Shown here: piece by piece, positions 9,418 through 18,474 of the stretch
Numbering within the stretch: position 1 is the first letter of the stretch
How the letters are laid out: each line of letters starts with the position of its first letter
NCBI GenBank assembly: GCA_030386875.1
Contig: CM059557.1
Location: 63,566,514 to 63,630,513 of the forward strand
Length of the DNA: 64,000 bases
Direction of reading: 5' to 3'
From: Morinoia aosen
Lineage: Eukaryota; Arthropoda; Malacostraca; Amphipoda; Talitridae
Translations under genes and position numbers: made by a program
Notes under the pieces: generated by a model
What the model saw: only the letters and a program-made list of their open reading frames with translations
Database searches by the model: none
Told to the model about the DNA's origin: nothing

Positions 9418-10987
9418 TTCTCATATGCTCAAGATTTCTCAGATGCTCAAGATTTCTCAGATGCTTAAAATTATTCAGATGCTCAAGATTTCTCAGATGC
9501 TCAAGATTTCTCAGATGCACAATATTTCTCAGATGCTCAAGATTTCTCAGATGCTCAAGATTTCTCAGATGCTCAAGATTTCTCAGATGCTCAAGATTTC
9601 TCAGATGCTCAAGATTTCTCAAATGCTCAAGATTTCTCAGATGCACTAAATTTCACAGATGCTCAAGATTTCTCAGATGCACAAGATTTCACAAATGCTC
9701 AAGATTTCTCAGATGCACAAGATTTCTCAGATGCACAAGATTTCACAGATGCTCAAGATTTCTCAGATGCACAAGATTTCTCAGATGCACAAGATTTCTC
9801 AGATGCACAAGATTTTCCAGATGCTCAAAATTTCTCAGATGCTCAAGATTTCTCAGATGCTCAAGATTTCTCCGATGCACAAGATTTCTCAGATGCTCAA
9901 GATTTCTCAGATGTTCAAGATTTCTCAGATGCTCAAGATTTCTCAGATGCTCAAGATTTCTCAGATGCTTAAGATTACTCCGATGCTCAAAGTTATTCAG
10001 ATGCTCAAGATTTCTCAAATGCTCAAGATTTCTTAGATGCTCAAGATTTCTCAGATGCTCAAGATTTCTCAGATGCTCAAAATTATTCAGATGCTCAAGA
10101 TTTCTCAGATGCTCAAAATTTCTCAGATGCTCAAGATTTCTCAAATGCTCAAGATTTCTCAGATGCTCAAGATTTCTCAGATGCTCAAGATTTCTCAAAT
10201 GCTCAAGATTTCTCAGATGCTCAAGATTTCTCAGATGCTCAAGATTTCTCAAATGTTCAAGATTTCTCAGATGCTCAAGATTTCTCAGATGCTCAAAATT
10301 TCTCAGATGCTCAAGATTTCTCAGATGCTCAAGATTTCTCAGATACTCTAGATTTCTCAGATGCTCAAGATTTCTCAGATGCTCAAGAATTCTCAGATGC
10401 TCAAGATTTCTCAAATGCTCAAGATTTCTCAAATGCTCAAGATTTCTCAAATGCTCAAGATTTCTCGAATGCTCAAGATTTCTCAAATGCTCAAGATTTC
10501 TCAGATGCTCAAGATTTCTCAAGTGCTCAAGATTTCTCAGATGCACAAGATTTCTCAGATGCTCAAGATTTCTCAGATGCTCAAGATTTCTCAGATGCTC
10601 AAGATTTCTCAGATGATCAAGATTTCTCAAATGCTCAAGATTTCTCAGATGCTCAAGATTTCTCAGATGCTCAAGATTTCACAGATGCTCAAGATTTCCC
10701 AGATGCTCAAGATTTCTCAGATGCGCTAGATTTCACAAATGCTCAAGATTTCTCAGATGCACAAGATTTCACAGATGCTCAAGATTTCTCAGATGCACAA
10801 GATTTCTCAGATGCACAAGATTTCACAGATGCTCAAGGTTTCTCAGATGCACAAGATTCCTCAGATGCACAAGATTTCTCAGATGCACAAGATTTCCCAG
10901 ATGCTCAAGATTTCTCAGATGCTCAAGATTTCTGAGATGCTCAAGATTTCTCAGATGCACAAGATTTCTCAGATGCTCAAGATTTCT
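9418..10987. repeat. 18-bp minisatellite, block 2
   Basis: 1,570 bp that matches block 1 (361-1930) repeat for repeat, including every variant unit that I checked. It is the satellite part of the 9,057-bp tandem unit. Confidence 0.97.
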
Positions 10988-11213
10988 TGTGCCAATACGG
11001 TCACGCACTTATCCTCGTACACATGTTTAGTACGTACGTTCAGTGCCACGCCTGGTGCGACTTGGGCACCGTGCGCCGCTGAGTCAGCAATTTGTGTGTA
11101 TAAATGCCCCGTGTTCAGCGCTTCAGAGCGCATTTGGATCTACTGTATCTCTACGTCAAGTACACGTTGAAGTCTACTCGTTCTACTCACTACCCACCCT
11201 TAGATACGGCACA
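10988..11213 (+). repeat. 5' LTR of copy 2
   Basis: 226 bp, TG...CA, with TATAAA at 11099. It is followed by CTGGTGG, the putative primer-binding site. It has G at 11078 where copy 1 has T. Confidence 0.93.
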
Positions 11214-12394
11214 CTGGTGGATCAGTTCATACGTACCCACGACGTGAAATTATACTTGGTACTTGTGCTGTGATTTGGATGGTGCGAGTACGGTAATTGA
11301 AGATATCGGGAATTTCAACCTGTTTTATCGACGACGATTTGGAGGTCGCGTGTCTACAGAGGTTGGAGGAAGTTCTACGTGTGGTGGTCTACGCTTCGCT
11401 TCGTGTGACGTGAATATTTTTGGTCAACTACGCGACTCTGCTATGGAGGATACTGCGGCAGCAGGAAGGAGACCACTGCGTGATGAAGATCTGCGTGAAT
11501 TTCCACCGCAAGAAGTAACGTGGTAGTTTTACCAGGTGAATACATCAGTGGTTGTATTAAGAAAAATTCTACGAACAGTTGCAGTGATTCTATATCTTCG
11601 AGAACAATTGTGTAACGTGTATGTGTTTAAAGGTTGCATATGCAAATGTGTTTACTTCAAAATTTATAAAGAAACTGTGTTAACACGTATAAATAACCTG
11701 TGATCTGTGCAATTACGCACATTCAGGAAACGTGAACATACGTAAACGATACAAGAGACGTGCTACGTGCTAAAACCTGCTAATCCGCTGTGTGACGTCG
11801 CTGCGTGTGTGACCTGGGGTTCGGCAGTCTCGCATCTGGCCGTGCTGTGACTGTGCTACGCAGGCGACCTTGAGACAAGCTGCGCCGAGTCTGGTACTGC
11901 TGTTGCTGGGCAGTCTACTCGGGCGACCTTGACATCAGCTGTAGCTGCTCTGCCTGCGTTACGCTGAATCCAAGCTGAGTATTCTGTAAACTATACTATT
12001 GTTGTTTAGGATTGTTAGATAATTTTCTGTGACTTCGTCAGTTATATTTTGTTGCTTTGTGTAGTTTAAAAATTGTTGGGATCGATACCTTTGAATTCGT
12101 GTAACGAGTTCCTTGTTAGTAATTGATTTCGGTTCTGTTTGCAAGTAGCAAGAAAAAATTTTTGATTTCAATTTTCAGTGATTTTATTTGGGGATTTAAC
12201 CGTGTGGTACATCCATTTCAGTAACGTGAGTTTTTAGCGTTGTGTTTTGTGATTAATTTTTTGCGAGGTAAAGTTTTTTTTGGGGTTCTGCAGTCTTATT
12301 TTTTTGTGTGGCGTAGGAATATTGCTTTGGACTGTGGCATTATTCATTTTTTTTAGCATTGTGCGAAAGACTTGTTTTCTTGTTACGATAACTG
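11214..12394 (+). other. 5' leader of copy 2
   Basis: The same 1.18-kb leader as in copy 1, with G at 11536 where copy 1 has T (2479). It holds the 87-codon upstream frame (11263-11526) and the putative intron donor GTGAGT at 12226. No structural gene is seen. Confidence 0.6.
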
Positions 12395-13534
12395 ATGGGA
12401 GACTCAGATTCAGAACCAGAATTTATCCGTTCTACGAGTACTATTACTGGTAGCGGAAGGGTTTCTGTTCCAGCATTTAGTGGTACGTTACCTGGTACGT
12501 GCGCACATACTCCATCAAGTGTGATTATGTCTGGACCACAGACCACGACGGTAATTACGACCACTGTTAGTACGCAGACTGTGTCGTTCAGTACGCCAAG
12601 TGTTACTACAATGACGTCCTCTAGCGGACCGATGACAGGTGGTAGTGTAACAACCACTTTACAACGGGGGAGTACTATACTGTCCAGTGCAGAGCTACGT
12701 CTATTTAAGGGCCGTCAGAGGGTCAGAGACCCGATTTTTTGTGAAACAAAAACTTTTAGAACGCATGTGGCAAATCTTAAATCGTACATGTGTTTGTTGC
12801 CCGACGTCACTTCCGATGACGCCAAAAAAGAGTTACTTGTGCGCAGCGCACACAAAAGCGTTGGCGACTTTAATGGCGTCGTCACAAAATTAGTAGACCC
12901 TGCTATTAATTATTCATTTGATCAGGTTATCGATATTCTCGATGATATCTATGTATCGAAAGGTGAACGATCTGTACATGCTTTAGCTTGTGACCTAAAT
13001 CAGCTACGGCTGTTACGAAACGAAGGATTGTCTGCTCAATTGGTTATGGCAATATCGAAAATAAGAAATTTGAGTGACCACATTCTCAATAGTAATGAAG
13101 TAGCATTACAAAGACATCCATTTGTAACTGCTAGTACAAATCAAAACGAACTCAAAAAATTCTCTGGTGACTTAGTAGTTTTCAGTCTTGCTATCGCCAT
13201 TCTAGGTCCCCTTTTGGAAGAAAACTTTTGTAAAAAAATCTTCTCGAAACCGTTCAATACCTCTGAAGAGTTGTTAGCTCGTCTAGTTTCCGCTGTGCGT
13301 AATAACCCTGAGGGAAGAGAAATACTTGCGCGCAAAAATAATACCCAGTACCCGTATCAAACCAGAGAGACTTATCTTGCGGTCGTGCCTGAAGAGGGAG
13401 AGTGGGATGAGAAAGAATCGTCCCCCGAGGTCTTCTATGCATCACAAAATACCAGCCGACGATTTCAAGGTCGGAGACCATTTTTCAGAAGCAATTGGAG
13501 ACCTGCTAGATTTCCAAGGGAAGTATCAAAATGA
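12395..13534 (+). CDS. gag: Gag-like protein, LTR element copy 2
   Basis: 379 residues, identical to the copy 1 gag: Ser/Thr-rich N-terminus, central capsid-like region and Arg-rich C-terminus, without CCHC knuckle or protease. Its last codons run into the RT-proximal part of pol, which lies in the +1 frame. The gag stop is TGA at 13532-13534. The conserved RT lead-in starts in the other frame at about 13524, so the frames join within a few codons of that stop. Confidence 0.77.
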   Translation: MGDSDSEPEFIRSTSTITGSGRVSVPAFSGTLPGTCAHTPSSVIMSGPQTTTVITTTVSTQTVSFSTPSVTTMTSSSGPMTGGSVTTTLQRGSTILSSAELRLFKGRQRVRDPIFCETKTFRTHVANLKSYMCLLPDVTSDDAKKELLVRSAHKSVGDFNGVVTKLVDPAINYSFDQVIDILDDIYVSKGERSVHALACDLNQLRLLRNEGLSAQLVMAISKIRNLSDHILNSNEVALQRHPFVTASTNQNELKKFSGDLVVFSLAIAILGPLLEENFCKKIFSKPFNTSEELLARLVSAVRNNPEGREILARKNNTQYPYQTRETYLAVVPEEGEWDEKESSPEVFYASQNTSRRFQGRRPFFRSNWRPARFPREVSK

Positions 13535-16160
13535 ATTATTGGAAGCCAATAAACAGATGTTGAATCAAGGAATTATCGAGCCTTCAAGCTCTGAATATAA
13601 TTTTCCTTTAATCGTTGTGAAAAAGAAGTCGGGCGAGATTCGACCCGTCATAGATTTTCGTGAACTCAATAAAATAATTATCAAGGAAAGTTACCCAATT
13701 CCACGCATTGACGAAGTTCTTTATTCCTTAGGTGGTAATAGCATTTTTTCAAGTCTTGATCTCCGCTCTGCCTTTCATCAGGTCGAGTTGGAAGAAAAAT
13801 GCCGTAAATTCACCGCGTTCAGTATCGGTTACGAGAAATTTCAGTTCAAGAGGTTGCCGTTCGGGTTATCCTCGAGTCCATCAGTTTTCCAAAGAATCAT
13901 TTCTTCTGTTCTTGCAAATATCATCGGTAAATTATGTTTTGTATTCCTTGATGATATACTAGTATTTTCCAAATCTATGAACCAACATTTGAAAGATTTA
14001 CAGAGTGTTTTTGAGAAGCTACGTAGTGGAAATCTGTCCCTTAAACTTGAAAAATGTCATTTTCTAAAAAGCTCAATTGAATATCTTGGACACATTGTGT
14101 CAACAGACGGAATCCGTTGCAAAGAATCGGAAAAACTACAAAAATTCCCGATTCCAAAAAATGTGAAAGAACTACAAAGTTTTCTAGGTGTGGCGAACTA
14201 TTTCCGCAATCACATCCCGATGTTTGGTTCAATTTCATATCCTCTCTATCAATTATTACGAAAAAACGTTGAATTTATCTGGACGCCTGAATGCCAGAAA
14301 GCTTTTGAAAAGATTAAATCTGTCTTAACATCAGATACCGTTTTAAAGCACCCTGATTTTTCCAAGCCTTTTCATGTATTTACAGATGCTTCAAACTATG
14401 GCATTGGAGCAGTACTTTTGCAACACGATACTGATAAATCTATGAAGGCTATTGCTTACTACAGTAAAAGTCTCAATTCAACACAAAAGCGCTATTCAAC
14501 GACGAAAAAAGAATTCTACGCCATTGTAAGCGCGCTGAAAGCATTTAAATATCTCATTCTTGGATATCCGATCTATCTATACACTGACCACAAACCCTTA
14601 CAACCCATGTTTTTCAAAAAGCTTCCTGACGATTCGGCTATGTCTCGATGGTGTCTAACAGTGCAATGTTTCGAACCAGTAGTAAAGTATTTCCCCGGGA
14701 AAAAGAATCTAGTTGCAGATTGCCTAAGTAGATTACCCGAGCATTTAACTATTTCTGATCTTGAAGAATGCTCAGAGTTCGATGAGGTTGACGTCTTGGC
14801 AGTAACTACACGCCGTGGTGCACTGACCGCCGACGTAGACGATACAGACGCGACGCCCTCTAATCAAGTGGCGCCAGAGTCGACTGAAAAACCCCGACTG
14901 ACTGACTACGTACCTCAGTTAAAAGACGTATCATGGACTTTAGACGAATTTCGAAATGAACAACAACTAGACCCATTCTGTTCTGAGGTTAAGGACGCAT
15001 TACTATCTAGTAGCCAATCTACGATCCCTGACTTACAAAAATACTTAATTCTGAACGACATACTTTATAGACGACGACAAATAGACTCTAGGGAAAGTAC
15101 TATTCTCACTTCGGTTATACCGACATCGCTAATGAACAAGGCGGTGCTCAGTATACATTCATTATATCATACTGATGCCACGCATACGTTGTTTAAATTT
15201 GAGTTGCGTTATTTTCATTCATTAGAGAAGAGTATCATACGTAAATTTGTTCAAATGTGTGAGGTCTGTAAGATTCTTAAAGCCAGTAGTACTGTACCTA
15301 TTAAAATATTAGACGCTCCCATCGCTAAAGAACCGTTCGAGGTGGTATCAATGGACTTTCTTGGTCCTCTACCTGTCACAGATCAGCAAAATAAATATAT
15401 TCTCATTGTGATTGATTTATTTTCGCGTTACTGTAAGCTTTACGCGACAGCAGATCGATTAGCAGATACAGTTGTCTCTTGTCTGGACAGCTGCTTCTCA
15501 ACCTTTGGCTATCCTAAAACACTTCTAAGTGACCAAGCTCTTGAATTTAAGTCTGCAGCAGTTAAAAAATTTTCTCAAATTCATTGTATTGCGAAAAAAG
15601 AGGTCCTCCCTTGGAGTCCTCACAGTAACGCTATTGTTGAACGTAATAATCGCAAAATTACGAATTTATTAAAATTATATATCAACTCTTTAGCGCACAC
15701 TGAATGGGATCAGTGTCTCAACAGCACAGAGAACGCGATAAACAATAGTTTAAATACCACGTTGGGGGATACACCCTCGTTCATTGTTTTCAATCGCGAT
15801 ACGTGTCCGAACTTTAGCGCTGTAACTTTCGAACCTAATTACAGTCACGACACGAACGTTGATATAATAAGATTCCGAGCTCAGGAAGCTGCCCGCATTG
15901 TTGAAAACGTTAGAGCTACAATAATAAATAACACCAGTGAAAGAACCATGTATCACAACCTTCGACGCAAAAATAAAAATTTTGAACTCAATGACCGTGT
16001 CTTATTGCGCAATCACATGCGAAAAAACAAACTAGATCTAGCCTGGAATGGTCCCGGTATTATCACAAAAATTAACCGAAATTACGTAGAAATCAAAATT
16101 GGTAATAAAACAATCAAGAGTAATAAAAATCATGTACTACCTTTACGAAAAAAGTGTTGA
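13326..16160 (+). CDS. pol: Pol polyprotein: reverse transcriptase, RNase H, integrase (copy 2, intact)
   Basis: Residue numbers count from 13326. The lead-in GIIEPSSS is at 82-89, followed by KKKSGEIRPVIDFRELN, SSLDLRSAF, LPFGLSSSP and the catalytic FLDD at 207-210. RNase H shows FTDAS (352-356), a Glu at 396 and YTDHKPL (419-425). Integrase has an H-x4-H (615, 620) and C-x2-C (645, 648) zinc site, and catalytic D677, D736 and E772 with D-x35-E spacing. A GPY/F-like NGPG follows at 908-911. No aspartic protease is seen in either frame. The frame opens at 13287 inside gag; conserved sequence starts near 13524, so translation probably arrives by +1 frameshift near the gag stop. The codon at 13326 is TTG, not a true start. 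Confidence 0.93.
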   Translation: MRAKIIPSTRIKPERLILRSCLKRESGMRKNRPPRSSMHHKIPADDFKVGDHFSEAIGDLLDFQGKYQNELLEANKQMLNQGIIEPSSSEYNFPLIVVKKKSGEIRPVIDFRELNKIIIKESYPIPRIDEVLYSLGGNSIFSSLDLRSAFHQVELEEKCRKFTAFSIGYEKFQFKRLPFGLSSSPSVFQRIISSVLANIIGKLCFVFLDDILVFSKSMNQHLKDLQSVFEKLRSGNLSLKLEKCHFLKSSIEYLGHIVSTDGIRCKESEKLQKFPIPKNVKELQSFLGVANYFRNHIPMFGSISYPLYQLLRKNVEFIWTPECQKAFEKIKSVLTSDTVLKHPDFSKPFHVFTDASNYGIGAVLLQHDTDKSMKAIAYYSKSLNSTQKRYSTTKKEFYAIVSALKAFKYLILGYPIYLYTDHKPLQPMFFKKLPDDSAMSRWCLTVQCFEPVVKYFPGKKNLVADCLSRLPEHLTISDLEECSEFDEVDVLAVTTRRGALTADVDDTDATPSNQVAPESTEKPRLTDYVPQLKDVSWTLDEFRNEQQLDPFCSEVKDALLSSSQSTIPDLQKYLILNDILYRRRQIDSRESTILTSVIPTSLMNKAVLSIHSLYHTDATHTLFKFELRYFHSLEKSIIRKFVQMCEVCKILKASSTVPIKILDAPIAKEPFEVVSMDFLGPLPVTDQQNKYILIVIDLFSRYCKLYATADRLADTVVSCLDSCFSTFGYPKTLLSDQALEFKSAAVKKFSQIHCIAKKEVLPWSPHSNAIVERNNRKITNLLKLYINSLAHTEWDQCLNSTENAINNSLNTTLGDTPSFIVFNRDTCPNFSAVTFEPNYSHDTNVDIIRFRAQEAARIVENVRATIINNTSERTMYHNLRRKNKNFELNDRVLLRNHMRKNKLDLAWNGPGIITKINRNYVEIKIGNKTIKSNKNHVLPLRKKC
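13515..13534 (+). other. Gag-pol junction (frame change)
   Basis: The gag frame ends in a Pro-Arg-Glu context typical of the lead-in to RT. The RT lead-in continues in the +1 frame from the TAT at 13524, by skipping the G at 13523. This is either a programmed +1 frameshift or a fixed one-base insertion. The same sequence is in copy 1 (4458-4477). No well-known slippery site is evident. Confidence 0.5.
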
Positions 16161-16680
16161 ATACGAACTATGCGACTTACGACTGACGATGTTACAATGT
16201 CCACATTATTCTATTGTGTGATTCTTTTCGATGTTAATTTTACGTATATTTTTAACTGGAACTTTCCTTATATAACCGTATGTATTTACCTTATATTTTC
16301 GTTTCGTTTTTGGTGTACCGTGTTATTACGTGCGTGATTGAGTCTGTACACATTAATTTTACCACCAAGGTTTACATCTGCCCGAGAGCCTTGCTCGGTT
16401 CCATAACATCCTGTGTTTACAAACGCGACCCCTCATTGCTGTGGGAGCGAAGGCTGGCTCCCGATTTGTTTTGCAATTGACTGTGCAGCTGTCGAGGCCG
16501 CGTGAGAGCTACAGCGAGCAGAGATGTTGTATTTTTTTTTCTCCCTTGCGACTGTTCCTTTCCTTTACTTGTTTTTATTATCATTGCTTACTTATTAAAT
16601 TGTATTCTGGAGCCATGCTAATTGAACTCTGTGTTTGTTTCAATTTCAGACCAAGCACGCTCACGTTCCTGTCGTCCACG
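16161..16680 (+). other. Pol-ORF3 spacer with splice acceptor, copy 2
   Basis: The same sequence as in copy 1. The branch-point-like CTAAT, pyrimidine tract and CAG acceptor end at 16649, 31 nt before the ORF3 ATG. Confidence 0.55.
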
Positions 16681-16998
16681 ATGGGAAATCGGCTGACACA
16701 TGTGTCGGTGGAGGCACTAACGAATGCCCTAGAGAACCATCATGGTAGAGTCTCGGAGGACTGGCTAAAAGCCAACGCGCTCGTCGACATCCTACCCGAT
16801 AGGATGTCCGACCTCAGCATTCTTTTTCTTTTTCCTTTAACTCTGGCTTTAGGTGTATCCTTCTTCTACCTTCGCCGAGAACTTCATCTGTTAGCGGATC
16901 GCTTTCGCGCTGAAGATGCATTACTCCGCCGTCAGCAGCTCAGGTCGAGCAACGCTGACCAACCGCTGCGTCACCTGCAAGCAAATAGCGAAGTTTAG
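16681..16998 (+). CDS. ORF3: small single-span membrane protein with myristoylation-type start (copy 2)
   Basis: 105 residues, identical to the copy 1 protein. The layout is Met-Gly-Asn start, 45-residue N-terminal part ending in LPDRMSDL, one hydrophobic span (about 46-64), an RR stop-transfer and a 40-residue basic tail with LLRR. If Gly2 is acylated, the N-terminal part could be held at the membrane. Topology cannot be settled from sequence. The layout recalls reovirus fusion-associated small membrane proteins, but no sequence similarity to them is claimed. Confidence 0.75.
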   Translation: MGNRLTHVSVEALTNALENHHGRVSEDWLKANALVDILPDRMSDLSILFLFPLTLALGVSFFYLRRELHLLADRFRAEDALLRRQQLRSSNADQPLRHLQANSEV

Positions 16999-18234
16999 GT
17001 GTCAGTGAAGCAAGTGTTTTTGTTTTTAAATATGTGGACTTTATTTTTTTGCGTGTCTTCTAAGCGACACTATTTTTCTCATGCGTTATAAAACGGAATC
17101 TAGTGTTTATCTTTAACATATACCTCAGGAATTAGTTGTAAGGTATTAAGTTGATTCCAGTCTTTTATTTGTGGTAAATCCTTCTAATTTTTAGCATTGA
17201 TGTTCAAAAATAATATGATGTTCACGTAACTCAGTATGTATTAATTGTTTCCGAATTCAGTAAATGTCATGCGAATTTTCTGATCAACTAAATTTCATAG
17301 ACAATGCGTTGGAATTAATTTCATGCGTGATTATTCTTATCTTTAACGAATGTATTGTTCTTACTACAAATTCATGGCAAGTATAAATCTTTATTTCTTA
17401 ATTTATATGAATAAAAAGTATTTTAATTGTTGTTTCAAAGATGCGATTTTCTATTTTTACTGCGTTTAGCATTTAAACTGTTCATCACAAAACAATGTTT
17501 GCGGTAATTGTGTTTTCATGGCGAATGTTGATGTAAATGTAATAGATAAATACATGCGATGTTTAATAATTATCCTTCTTCATGCGTAATGAATATTAAA
17601 TTTTTAACGAAAAACTAAAAGGTAAAGTTGTAAAAATTTTTTTAACGAAATTCGTTGTTCTTTTTCATTTCATATGATGCCTACGTAGTTTGATATTGAG
17701 GTTGTTCGTTAATGTAGCAACGTTTATTTTCTTCGATACTTTCCTTACGGGTAATTCCAACGGTAGAGATAGTTAAATGTTGGTAGCTTGTACCGTAGAT
17801 TTTTTTTGGTACGATATTTCTGAGTGTCTTCACTATTTTTGTGGTACGCTGATATTGTTCTGTTGCGTTCTTGTCGACTTTACCTCGACGCGTTTTACTT
17901 CTTTTACGGACGTTTTTCTGCTTCGATAAATATATTATTGTTGTTGTACTTGTACGCTTTTCAATACGGGTTATGCTTAAAAAAGAGGAAATTGTTCACT
18001 CTTGTTTACGAAATATGTTCTTAACCTGCGGCTCTCACCTTATTTTTTTTGTTGGTGGGGGTATATTGCGAATTTTCACTTTGCATACCTAAAATCGAAT
18101 TACATTGATGTGTTTATTTTTGTCACGAATTAGTAATTTTCAATCTTAGACATTTACGCCTTTAGATACCCTTGGCATTTCTTGGAGTTATGAATTTTAA
18201 GCGATTTATTTCAATTTGAGTAATAAAACAGGTA
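16999..18234 (+). other. 3' UTR of LTR element copy 2
   Basis: T-rich, no gene. It matches the copy 1 3' UTR except for a few bases (for example GT at 17940-17941 versus AC at 8883-8884). Confidence 0.7.
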
Positions 18235-18248
18235 TGGTGGGGGAGGTG

Positions 18249-18474
18249 TGTGCCAATACGGTCACGCACTTATCCTCGTACACATGTTTAGTACGTACGT
18301 TCAGTGCCACGCCTGGTGCGACTTGGGCACCGTGCGCCGCTGAGTCAGCAATTTGTGTGTATAAATGCCCCGTGTTCAGCGCTTCAGAGCGCATTTGGAT
18401 CTACTGTATCTCTACGTCAAGTACACGTTGAAGTCTACTCGTTCTACTCACTACCCACCCTTAGATGCGGCACA
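18249..18474 (+). repeat. 3' LTR of copy 2
   Basis: 226 bp, TGTGCC...GGCACA, next to polypurine tract 18235-18248. It is followed by TTCT and minisatellite. Confidence 0.93.

Larger units (their letters stand above)
10988..18474 (+). mobile_element. Ty3/gypsy-type LTR retrotransposon, copy 2 (frames intact)
   Basis: 7,487 bp with the same layout as copy 1 at +9,057: 5' LTR 10988-11213, leader, gag 12395-13534, pol to 16160, ORF3 16681-16998, 3' UTR, polypurine tract 18235-18248 and 3' LTR 18249-18474. TTCT flanks it at 10984-10987 and 18475-18478. Its two LTRs differ at one site that I can see (GATAC versus GATGC). All three frames are free of internal stops. Confidence 0.94.

Noticed and set aside
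1931-18474. The duplicated 9-kb unit as a pure assembly error
   Set aside because: Several single-base differences separate the units, including one that makes a stop codon. Error cannot be excluded without reads, but the simplest reading is a real tandem.
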